A stretch of 64,000 nucleotides of DNA from positions 41,527,385 through 41,591,384 of the forward strand of contig NC_088295.1 in assembly GCF_032854445.1 (NCBI RefSeq), written 5' to 3'. Under the pieces are notes generated by a model. It ran no database searches. It was not told the origin of the DNA and saw only the letters and a list, made by a program, of their open reading frames with translations. This stretch comes from Liolophura sinensis (Eukaryota; Mollusca; Polyplacophora; Chitonida; Chitonidae). The position numbers were made by a program, and so were the translations under genes. Of this stretch, positions 1 through 9,891 are shown in pieces; position 1 is the first letter of the stretch; each line of letters begins with the position of its first letter.

Positions 1-167
1 TGAAATGCTGTATAAGCGCCGGGGCTTTGGAAGGAGCGCTCTAAGCTTGTTGGAAGTGCCTCTGAAGATCCTGTGGAGCACATCTGAACTAGGGGCTTCT
101 GCTGGAGCAGGTGCTCCTTTTCCGAGTGGGTCTTAATTGTTTTTTAGAGAAAGCATATGATGCTTAC
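1..167. other. left edge, within a DMC1 intron, no exon recognised
   Basis: This is the 5' side (on the minus strand) of the intron after DMC1 coding exon 6. The first 120 bases are relatively GC-rich and open in some frames, but neither strand reads like the DMC1 core that should follow the Walker A exon. The next DMC1 exon must lie outside the window. Confidence 0.5.
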
Positions 168-2947
168 CACAGAGCGTGTGCGACAACTGAGTCTTCCCAG
201 TTCTGAATTCTCCGAATGCTTCAGTTATGGACATGCTCTCCATACCACCTCCGAGTAGTTTACTGAGAGAGTAAATTAGTCAAAAGAAATGAAGCCAACA
301 GTTTCTATACTTATTACAAATTCAAACTTAAATCACAGTCAACATAAGTCTCAGATAATATTACAAACAAATGAAAACAACTATCAACCTGCATACTTAG
401 ATCACTATAGACATGTATTTTGTTGGCCTCTCAGGTATACCACTCCAGTAAACAAATGTGATCAGTTCAAAATTTAGGCTATACACAGTTTATTTGCCTA
501 TACTTACTCTAGCTCTACACTGCCAGTTGAAACCTTAAAAACCTGTTTTCGTTTATCAGCATATTCCAAAGCTGTTAAGAATCCTGGGTCCTGGAACGAG
601 TAAGAATGAAAAGAACCTGAGGACAAGATGTGATTTATGTAATTTGCACCTGATACCACAACATTTCAGTTATTTCATGGCATTTCTACTGGACTGTGAG
701 ATAGGTTTACCAATAATGAATTGAAACATTCTCCTTGCTGAAATCTAAATTATACATTACTGTAAAAAAATACTAATGTAAAATTACTGTTATGAAGTAC
801 AGTTCACTGTGTTGTTTTAAAGACAGAATTGCATGAGTATAAACATATATATGGTTTCAACAAAAAGCCCTGAAGCTAAAACATTGATATTTTATAACAA
901 ATTTAACATGTAAAATGAGCAAAACTGAGTTTGAACAAACAATTTAAGGTATTTCTAAGGCCTAAACAAACCTAGCTTATATACAAATATCTTACACAGA
1001 GCTTTGTGGCAGCCTCTTTTATCTTTTCCATTTTGGCTTCTGATATTCCTTTGATGTTACACATCTTCTTCCTTGTTGTCATCTGTACACCCTGTAATGT
1101 CAACACTAGCATATATGATTTGGGTTGTATGTGTGAGGGTCTGCTAGCAGCCTGCTAATGGTGGTGGGGTTCCTCGGACTCTACTCAGGTTCCTCCCACC
1201 ATGCTAGCTGCCATTGTATCAAACACCAATCAAATAAATGATAAGTTTATGACTCAAAAATGCACTATCTCACAAAGTATTAGTAAATACACATACACTA
1301 TTCACAAAGGAAGACACTAACGTATATTTAGTTTGTTTGACCTGCATGTGCAAATTCAGTCTACCACATCTCAAGTAAAGGCAACAAATGATAAAAAAGT
1401 CTATAAACTTCTTTACACCCCAAAACAAAGAAAACAAACAAATGTAGCATAATTTATGTAAATATGTACGAATGTAATTTGTTGTAGCATTAAAACACTT
1501 TACCTTAACGGTACATATTCCAGCTTGCTTAAGTTTTTTTATATCAGCCACATTCTGAAAATGAAGCCAACCATATTTTGTATTCCACATGTGCCAGAGC
1601 TTCATTACATATAGTAAAATACTATACAGTGCAGAGCTTTTAATAATCAAAACATATATAAATAAACATTTAATCAGAAATCAAAACACTCATGTATTAT
1701 GATACAGTGCTCTAGATTTAATGCCTTTCTTTTTCAAGTCATGTAATGCTCTATGTTGTCTAATTTCTACTGTAAAGTAGACATACTGCTCCATCAAAAT
1801 TTTCTAGCATTAAAGAGTTATGTACCCAATGTAACATGATATATCATTTCTATTGAGTTGATGTGTTCATCAATGTGACCGTCAACTACCTGCTGGCCAA
1901 ATGTCAATGTTTAATTTACCTGAACTAAATATATCATGTATCTCTGCTCAGGTAAATAAAATACAGACTGGTTCTATGGTACCATAGTTAAGTAGAATAA
2001 ATCTCTATTCATGGTAAAATGGGCTATTTGTAACACCTCAAGCTTTTTGCATATGAAAGAGCAACTTTCAACGCAATTCATGCACATTATTAATTTGATT
2101 TCGAAGACAAAACTTGGATTGGTCAGTTTCAGGGCTTCATACACAGTAGGCTACATGAAACATTTAATTTTTATTTCTTAATGTGCAATTTTAGATGTAT
2201 CCGAAAATACAGAGGTACAAAAAACTTCTTAGCTTTCTTACTGGGGTGTAAAAATTGCTTTAATTACAGCTTTATTTTAGCAAAGAAGTAGCCTGAAGTC
2301 ATGACGTCAAAACAACAATTTAGGTGAGAAACGCCTTCAAGGAGGGCATCAAGACGGAAAGTTCAAATCTTTAAAAACTTTTTGGCATAACTTTTCCTCA
2401 AAACCATCATGTTTTAGAGCTCCTTTCAAGTATCCTTCAATATCATCAATTCAACATCATTAAATTCTTACCACCAGGCCTTAATCATTTAATTATTACA
2501 CCCTTCACAGAATATTAAATGTGTCATTAAGTAAATACATACAATTCCATGGTTTTGCAGCATATCAATGTCTTGGAAGAAGGACTCCTGAAAGTGAAAA
2601 TGCAAAACAGACGTCAATTAAAGCCTACTCTTTACAGTCAAATGTTGTACAAGTAGCCATTGGAAAGAACCCTAGTTTTTTAATCTTTCTGTATATGGAC
2701 AAGATAGACGCTGCAATGGACTGGTGTCGAAAAGCTTCGCTAAAAAAGAAAATATGTAAAGACATTACAACCTACAATGTATATAGACTTGTTTATTTAA
2801 AGGACTAGCAACAGTAGCATGAGGAGTCGTCCCCACCAAAAAATGTTTTCTTATTAAAAATAAATTCAGGTTTACTGTTCACCAACAAGCAATAAATACC
2901 TCTTCATCACTTTCCACGATATTTTCTTCGACGACCTGATCCTCCAT
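168..2947 (-). CDS. DMC1: meiotic recombinase DMC1, first six coding exons (partial, cut by window edge)
   Basis: DMC1 is the RecA/Rad51-family recombinase that forms filaments on ssDNA and carries out strand exchange between homologues in meiosis, in the nucleus. Coding exons in gene order: 2900-2947, 2543-2587, 1504-1554, 996-1091, 508-590, 168-262. All have AG acceptors and GT donors, and every phase matches (0,0,0,0,2, then 1 at the edge). The protein starts [12 protein letters not shown]. It continues with [12 protein letters not shown] and [17 protein letters not shown], the N-terminal helix-hairpin-helix DNA-binding region. [30 protein letters not shown] and [10 protein letters not shown] follow, and the Walker A motif GEFRTGKTQ lies in exon 6. 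The wording matches DMC1 rather than RAD51 ([12 protein letters not shown]). Walker B and the C-terminal half are outside the window. It is divergent from SNU13, with 315 bp between start codons. Identity is recognised from remembered family sequence. Confidence 0.96.
1126..1243 (+). repeat. SINE family 1, 3' fragment
   Basis: Divergent, 5'-truncated copy in a DMC1 intron. It keeps the 'ctagcagcctgctaatggt', 'ttcctcccaccatgctagct' and 'aaacaccaatcaaataaat' stretches of the family-1 body and tail. Confidence 0.75.
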
Positions 2948-3262
2948 CGTCCTGTTTAACTCAAAATATCTGCAAACCGATCCAATGTCCTGACCTTATG
3001 TAATCACTCTTGAAAGTGACTGATGCAGACGACTTTTCACCACGTGCTGTATTTATTTACGCTTGCATTCGGAGATCCCCGAAAATAACGAGACGAGACG
3101 GAAACATCCGATAAGTTCCGTAAATGATCGAGAGTTGTTGTTGGAAAAGTACGTGCGAACCACGTTGTGCCTCCGTGAAGCGTATAACGCAGAGAGGTTT
3201 AACTTCACCAGTCATCGACTTTAAGACCAACCGAGATTTTTTAGTTTATCCCAAGGGAAATA
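2948..3262. promoter_or_regulatory. bidirectional DMC1/SNU13 promoter and 5' UTRs
   Basis: The 315 bp between the DMC1 start (minus) and the SNU13 start (plus) must hold both promoters and both 5' UTRs. It is richer in CpG than its surroundings (around 3055-3200) and has no TATA box I can see. A CACGTG E-box is at 3041-3046. Sharing of elements between the genes is inferred from the spacing only. Confidence 0.7.
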
Positions 3263-6200
3263 ATGGTAAGCGATAATGTGGTAACTGGAAAGTTATACGT
3301 GAAAGTTTCTATCACCACGTGTTTCTGTAAGTGACAATGTAACGAAGGCAAAATTCATTAGGTGTCCATTTTCCGCACGTATCATGAAGAATGCAGGTAA
3401 AATGCTGTACACAGAAACAGCTGTTTCTGATAATATTATTAACATGGCAGAGATATGAATTATAAGTAAAAAAAAAAAAACAATGCATGGAAATTGTAAT
3501 ATCCGGTTATACACTATAAGCTCACTTACAGTATGATTGTAATTGGTCATACATGGCGTCTAAACTGTAGACACATCTGTAAAAGCCAGTATGGTAGGTG
3601 CACGAAAATTCTAAACCATTCCTCAAGATATAGCCCTGGCCCCAGAATGATGAAGCGAATTTAGAATTAATAAGTCAGAACTTCAAAAATTAAATTTGGT
3701 TGGTTCCATTCCGTTTTTTTTTAGCTGAAATTTGTTGAACTATGACTTACCTAGCTGTGTAGGGCTGTGATTATGTATACTATAACAGCCCTGACTTGTT
3801 TCATAAGCTTGCCTTGGACACCTCTGCATTTCCCTTGCTGGCTTCTGCTGGGCATCAGATAATTTGTCTGTCCGTAGCGACAGTTGTCTGAGCTATTAAT
3901 TCCAGGTAGATGTTCGGATGTGTCGATAAATGGTAAATCCACACAAGCATGAAAATATGGTTCCAACCGTCATGTTTGAATGCATACTCCTCATACTCCT
4001 CACAGTGAGGGGAACCATGTATACAGTTAATACTACCATTACCACAATTTAGGCCTTTTTGACACACATTCTGGCTAATTGTTTAGGATCAGTCTCACTA
4101 GTAATGACCTAGAGGGAACCATAATCAACGTTGATCACTAAAAAAAATAAATTGAACAAAACTGAAGAAAAGATTAAACAAGTACAAACTCTCCCTTGTT
4201 GTGGGCTGTGAGGAGTATGTACTCAAACATGGCTGTTGGAGTTGGAATTTATACAATTGCCACTTCCTCATGCTTATGTGAATTTACTAGTGATGGCACA
4301 TGGGAACACCTACCTCGAATTGATAGCTGAGACAACTGTGACTACGAACAGACATATTATTTGGCGCCCAGCAGTCGTATACTGAAGCCAGGTAGGGAAG
4401 TACAGAGGTGTTCAAGGTAAGCTTATGGAACAAGACAGAGCTATGACTTACCCAGAATTTATATTGACAAGCAAAATTTTGACCTTTTAATATAAGAAAC
4501 AACCATTTTTAATTTTTTTTACATTTTGGCTTAAGTCTAAGACCACTTTGTGGACCCAGTGCCTGACCTTCAGTGCAGCAAACTGCAATGAGTGCAAACA
4601 TACACGGAAACAAATTTCTAATGTCAGAGCAATCTCATGCAAATAAACAGTGTATGTTGTGCAGACAAGGAACAGCCTAAAACGAATGCAGGTTAATTTG
4701 TTCAACAGCCAACTCTTGCAGGACATCTCATCAAGTCACACAATATATAAAATTAGGTGGTGTAGACGTAATTGTAATCTGAGTTTGTAGTTGTTGGGTA
4801 GATCGGTGTACTAATGGTAAATATACTGTCTGTTGTTTTAACACTGAAATCCTATTATATGTACCATATCAGATTTCCTTTCTTTTGCACATTTGCAAGT
4901 CACACTAGTAGTCAGTCCTTGGCAGTGAGGTTAAATATTTAGGTCTTTCCTTGTGAGTCATTTCCGTTTCCAGTGCATACAATTGAAAGATTTGCTACAT
5001 GTACATCAAATATCATTTTATGGGAAAAAACTTTTTTTTCTTTTTCCGTTATTTCATCTGTATATCTATACTCACTGTTCAGTGTAAATCTGAGTTTGTA
5101 GTTGTTGGGTAGTTCAGTGTACTAATGGTAAATATATTGAGCCAGTACTATTTATTTATGAGATATCATATTTCCAGACCTTATGGAATATATATGTACA
5201 TGTAGGCACTGTGAAGATGTCTGCAGTCTCAAATTGTAATCAACTTAACTCTGGTACTGAAATCTATTCCTTTAATAAATGTATTCTATTTTGTCTAATA
5301 TATACTTTTTCATTGTACTTCTTAAGTATGAGAAATATCACACTAATAATATATCACACCTCATGCTGGCTTTCTCTCCGGCCATGGGAAGGTCTGCCAG
5401 CAACCTGCGGATGGTCATGAGTTTCTTCAAGGCTCTGCCCCGTTTCCTCCCACCACAAAGTTGACTGCTGTTGTATAAGTGAAATATTCTTTGAGTGCGG
5501 CATAAAACACGAAATAAATAAATAAATAATATATCAAAGACACTCTCATTGGTACAGGTACTAAAACACTGTTTGATGAATTGTCAGTAGAGAATATTCT
5601 ATCCCAAGAATGCACATAATGGGATGCCATTCTCACACATACAGATGTACACCTATATTACAAGTAAACCACATGATCACAAGTATGTAAGGTATCTGTA
5701 ATTATCTCCACCATTGGCTGTTTCATCAGATGCTTCATTAAGGAGGAGAAATTTGTCAGGTATGGTGACGTACTTGGCAAAGGTCAGTTTACCCCAGTTA
5801 TTTGCTTTCCTCAAACCGTAAATCTGAATGCCTTTATATAAGTGAAAAATTCTTGAGCACTGCTTTAGACACCAATCGAATACATTTAATTAAATTATCT
5901 CAAAAGATTAGGCATTTTATAGCAAGGCTCATGAGCACTAAAAATGATTAAACTGCACATAAATTTAAATGGAATTTCAGTGTAAACAGTATTACCCAAA
6001 TTCCTCAACCTTTTCACATGTGAAAGAGCAATTTTCAGTTTTGTGAACATTTTTAATATGATTTTGTAGACAATACCACATTAGTTTAATTGGCCAATTT
6101 CAAGTTGTCTCAAAGAGTATGAAGGTTGAAGAATTAGGGTACACAATTTTAGCAATGATGTGAGTTGACGCAGGCTTGTGAAGGAGTCGTCTTGTACATG

Positions 6201-9200
6201 TACTGGTCGGCTATTGGACAAAATTATGTTATACCCCAAAAACCTGATTGAAAAACGGGCCTATAGGCCCACACGTCATTGAACATATGCATATACATTG
6301 TATAAACCCACAAATGTTTTTGTTTTAGGCTGACACTGATGATGTGAACCCTAAAGCTTACCCCTTGGCTGACCCCCAGTTGACACAGACTATCCTTGAC
6401 TTGGTGAATGCTGCTGCTAATTATAATCAGCTCAAGAAAGGTGCCAATGAAGGTACAAACTTTTGAGTATTTTATATGAAAGTATTTTTAACGGTTGTTT
6501 TGTAGTTTTATGTCTCAGTTGTGTTGTCTGTCTTATGTCTCAGTTGTGTTGTCTGTCTTATGTCTCAGTTGTGTTGTCTGTCTTATGTCTCATTTGTGTT
6601 GTCTGTCTTACGTCTCATTTGTGTTGTCTGTCTTACGTCTCAGTTGTGTTGTCTGTCTTACGTCTCATTTGTGTTGTCTGTCTTACGTCTCATTTGTGTT
6701 GTCTGTCTTACGTCTCAGTTGTGTTGTCTGTCTTACGTCTCAGTTGTGTTGTCTGTCTTACGTCTCAGTTGTGTTGTCTGTCTTACCTAAAGATCTAATA
6801 TTACTGTCTCATAATAAGTTAAGCGTCCTCTCTGACGGTATGTGGGAAGGTCTCCCAGCAATCTGCGGATGGTCATGGGTTTCCCCAGGGCTTTCATCCC
6901 ACCATAATGCTGGCTGCCATCTTGAAGTGAAATATTCTTGCAGCATAAAATACCAGTCAAATATATAAATAAGTTAAGCGGGTCATTAGTATCACATAGC
7001 TTTTCACACATACAAATTGCAGATGGACAGGAGAACATTTATAGAGAAAATCCACAAATTGAAAAACAAAAGTACCCATTGTAACAGCTACTTTTGTTAT
7101 TATTGTGTTGGTAGAGTTACATTTTCTTTTTATGGTTTATTTTTGACTAACAGTGGCTGAGTGTGCTGTCCCAACGTCATGTACTTGGTTAATTACAATA
7201 GTTGATTTCAATATTCCCGATACAACACACAAATGTTTTGTATTAAGTGAATATAGCCTAATGGCATCTAACAGTACACTGACAAATTACAAAAATAATG
7301 AACTGTTTCACTGCATCCATATCTTGGTTAACTATGGTGTCCAAACATTGGAAAGATAGAGAAAATCCTTCTCTGCCAATAAGCTTAGCAAAAGTCAAAA
7401 AAGACAGACTCGTTCTCATGGTTATTGTCACTTCTATGCCTTCTACCTAATTTAAATTTTCAAAGTTAGCTGTCTGTTGTTTTAACACTGAAATTCTATT
7501 ATATGTACCATATCAGATTTCTTTTCTTTTGCACATTTGCAAGTCTCACCAGTAATCCTTGGCAGTGAACTTAAATATTTAAGTCTATTTCCTTGCAGGT
7601 CATTTCTGGTTCCAGTACATACAAATGAAAGATGTGCTACATGTACATCAAATATCATTTTATGGGAAAAACAGATTTTTTTTTGTTCTGTTATTTCATC
7701 TGTATGTTCAATGTATGTCTATTGTCAAAGATTGCACTTTGCTTACTTGCAGCTACCAAATGCCTGAACAGAGGAATTGCAGAATTCATTGTAATGGCTG
7801 CTGATGCTGAACCATTGGAGATTCTACTTCATCTACCATTACTCTGTGAAGATAAGGTGACTAGTCAGTTAGATCATATCTCTTTTTTTGGAGTTCTGAG
7901 CTTATTTTGTGAGAACGTGACCTCCGTGGCCATGGGGGTTAGCATGTCAGCACAGCAAAAGGACCCAGGAGCCTCCCACCGATCTGGTCACTGGGAGTTT
8001 AAGTCCAGGTTATACAGGCTTCCTCTCAGACCGTACATAAGAAGGTCTGCCAGCAGTCTGCGGATGGCCGTGATTTTCCCCAGGGCTCTGCCTGGTTTCC
8101 TCCCACCATAATGCTGGCTGTCATGGTTTAAGTGAAATATTCTTGAATACAGCATAAAACACCAAACAAATAAATGAATAAATATTTTATAAGAAGAGGT
8201 TACGTTTATTTCTTTGTATGGAATCTTGACAGCAACCAGTGTCATTTACATTAGCATAAATGAGCATGAAAAAAGAGTTTGTATGTGGAATATATTCCTA
8301 ACATCATGGTTGAAAGTCTGCTTAATCATTCTGTGTATTTTTTTTTTTTTTTTAGAATGTACCATATGTATTCATAAGATCTAAACAAGGTAAGTTAATT
8401 TTTTGTGGAAAGTAATGTTTGTTATGGTTTGATATTTGAGCACAGACACTACAATACTTAAAGAATAAGGTCACCAATGTGACTTGCAAATTATATAGCT
8501 GGGTCTGTGATGTTAATGTACTATGTGCTGCTACATGTATGATGGCTTGGACAGGAGTGGGATAGGGTAAGGTTACTGGCTAACTTGAATAAATTGTCCA
8601 CACATCTGACAACAAAACCGTCTGAGCTAGCTTTTAGGAAAAGCTCGTCTGGTTCAGTTATGTATCAGATTTGTCCGTGAAGAGGTGGAGTTGTTTCTAC
8701 CAGAGACATGACTGTTTTCCTCCATCAGTATACCTGACTCGTTCTGTATTTTAAGGACATAATGTAATTTATTGAAATAGTCATGTAAATGGTTAGAGTG
8801 GACCTTGGTGGAGCGGTAAAGTTGCTTACCTTTAGGTCACTAGGCCACACAGAGCTGTGGGTTCAAACTCACTTGCTCTGATGGCTTGTGGGGCCTTGTT
8901 GGCACAAACAGTTGATGTGTTGTTCACACAAACCTCATACATGGGAAAGTTTGTAAGAAGCTTGTCTAATCATGGTTTACCCCAGGTATTCGGCTATTGT
9001 TCACCCATATAAAACTGTTCACATGTCATCATGTAATTGATACCCTTGGTATGGTGTTTAATATCATTCAAATAAATGAATAAATAAATCTTTGATGAGG
9101 ATGAGTACACAAGTCACATTATTGCAAAGATCAGATATGATCATGATCTACTCTCCAAACCTTGCAGAGTTAATAGCCGATGTGTTGTAAATTTCAGCCC

Positions 9201-9322
9201 TTGGGCGTGCCTGCGGTGTCTCTCGTCCAGTTATATCCTGCTCTGTCACGGTGAATGAAGGGTCACAGCTTAAACCACAGATCCAGGCTCTACAGAACTC
9301 CATTGAGAAACTTCTCATTTAG
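3263..9322 (+). CDS. SNU13: SNU13/NHP2L1 (15.5K) K-turn RNA-binding protein
   Basis: SNU13 is an L7Ae-family protein that binds kink-turns in the U4 snRNA 5' stem-loop (spliceosomal tri-snRNP) and in box C/D snoRNAs, where it nucleates assembly in nucleus and nucleolus. Coding exons: 3263-3265 (the ATG alone), 6329-6452, 7753-7856, 8356-8389, 9198-9322. Phases agree (0,1,0,1) and the sum is 390 nt, 129 aa plus stop; the human protein is 128 aa. The protein begins [20 protein letters not shown]. It shows the RNA-contact motif KKGANEATK (exon 2/3 junction), then [40 protein letters not shown] and the C-terminal NSIEKLLI. The start at 3263 is chosen because 'ataATG|gtaagc' is a good donor and the next exon resumes exactly at residue 2. 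Introns 1 and 2 are loaded with repeats. Divergent from DMC1. Confidence 0.96.
3786..4455. repeat. long imperfect inverted repeat (fold-back element) in SNU13 intron 1
   Basis: The left arm, about 3786-4015, and the right arm, about 4200-4455, are reverse complements with scattered differences. Examples: 'cataagcttgccttggacac' on the left pairs with the complement of 'gttcaaggtaagcttatgg' on the right, and 'catgtttgaatgcatactcc' with the complement of 'ggagtatgtactcaaacatg'. The spacer is about 180 bp. No ORF with recognisable function lies inside. It is likely a decayed fold-back or MITE-type transposon. Confidence 0.8.
4777..5139. repeat. segment with 53-bp direct repeats; also duplicated at 7468-7711
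   Basis: The ends 4777-4829 and 5087-5139 are near-identical direct repeats (core 'tctgagtttgtagttgttgg'). The enclosed part 4830-5065 is a diverged duplicate of 7468-7711. Both contain 'ccatatcagattt', 'cacatttgcaagtc', 'tacatgtacatcaaatatca' and 'tttatgggaaaaa'. All of it lies in SNU13 introns. Confidence 0.8.
5361..5529 (+). repeat. SINE family 1, 5'-truncated
   Basis: The body reads 'catgctggctttctctccgg', 'aggtctgccagcaacctgcg' and 'tataagtgaaatattctt', then an (aaat)n tail. It lies in SNU13 intron 1. Confidence 0.85.
5763..5895 (+). repeat. SINE-derived fragment, divergent
   Basis: It carries 'caaaggtcagtttaccccag', 'tataagtgaaaaattcttga' and 'acaccaatcgaatac'. These match SINE family 3 in the middle and the family-1 type of tail. 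Confidence 0.6.
6505..6787 (+). repeat. 25-bp minisatellite in SNU13 intron 2
   Basis: About 11 copies of a 25-bp unit ('tctcagttgtgttgtctgtc' plus 'ttatg' or 'ttacg'). The unit contains no stop codon and 25 is not a multiple of 3, so all three forward frames stay open with a V/C/L/S-rich repeat. These long open frames are artefacts of the repeat and not genes. Copies 4, 5, 7 and 8 share a cag-to-cat change, which suggests local block duplication. Confidence 0.92.
6834..6971 (+). repeat. SINE family 1, 5'-truncated
   Basis: It reads 'atgtgggaaggtctcccagc', 'tcccaccataatgctggctg' and 'gtgaaatattcttg', with an ataaata-type tail. SNU13 intron 2. Confidence 0.8.
7468..7711 (+). repeat. diverged duplicate of 4830-5065
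   Basis: It is collinear with the segment in intron 1 (see 4777-5139) and ends 41 bp before SNU13 coding exon 3. The exon itself is not duplicated. Confidence 0.8.
7919..8187 (+). repeat. SINE family 1, near full length
   Basis: It has the tRNA-like head ('gacctccgtggccatggggg', B-box-like 'gtttaagtcc'), the body with 'aggtctgccagcagtctgcg', and the tail 'aaacaccaaacaaataaatg'. SNU13 intron 3. Confidence 0.85.
8806..9096 (+). repeat. SINE family 3 with tRNA-like head
   Basis: The head 'cttggtggagcggtaaagtt' resembles an A box and 'gtgggttcaaactc' a B box. The body has 'tttaccccaggtattcggct' and 'acccatataaaactgttcac'. The tail ends in aaataaatgaataaataaa. SNU13 intron 4. Confidence 0.7.
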
Positions 9323-9891
9323 ACTTCCTCAGGGATTCACTGTTATAGTGTTAATTACATGTAGGGTTATTACAAAAAGATATGGGGTAAATCTGTTTGA
9401 TGTTTTCGAGCAAATTTTCGGAAATTTGGCTATATTTTATCATCGGATCTGCATATTTACTCTGCATCATTTGTCTTTGTAATAGGATGCAGAAAAGGAC
9501 AGTTGAAAGGCAAACATAAGAGATTCTGTTTTATGATTCCTTTACCTTGAAAAAGGTCTGTTATGTGCATCATTCTAACCTTTTTGGCAATGGAAATTTG
9601 GGTATAAGAGGTACACAAATTCCTTGAATGGTCAAAGAGTGTAGGCCACACCAATGTAAATTTTGTTTTCTTGGCAGAATGAATCTTTTTTCGATGTCAG
9701 CAGAGGGTATAAAAATAGAAGTGGAAAGGAGGACTGTCCCATCAGTTGTTCCTGTTAAAGACATATTTGTGTGATCAGAAAGCCTAGAATAACAGAAAAA
9801 TCATCTAAAACAATGAGATCAGACAAGACAAAAAGTTGGATTTTCAATTTTACTTTTTTTTTTTCAACTTATCCGTAAAACACAAAATAAA
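9323..9891 (+). terminator. SNU13 3' UTR with candidate poly(A) signal 9886-9891
   Basis: The stop codon TAG is at 9320-9322. The first plain AATAAA downstream is at 9886-9891, giving a 3' UTR of about 0.58 kb if used. The true cleavage site cannot be seen. Confidence 0.45.

Noticed and set aside
4777-5139. LTR retrotransposon with 53-bp terminal repeats
   Set aside because: Repeats are too short for LTRs, do not show TG...CA ends, and the inside has no gag or pol.
6463-6968. Three overlapping forward frames of 89-157 codons rich in V, C, L and S
   Set aside because: They arise from the 25-bp minisatellite, which has no stop codons and shifts frame with each copy. They lie inside SNU13 intron 2.
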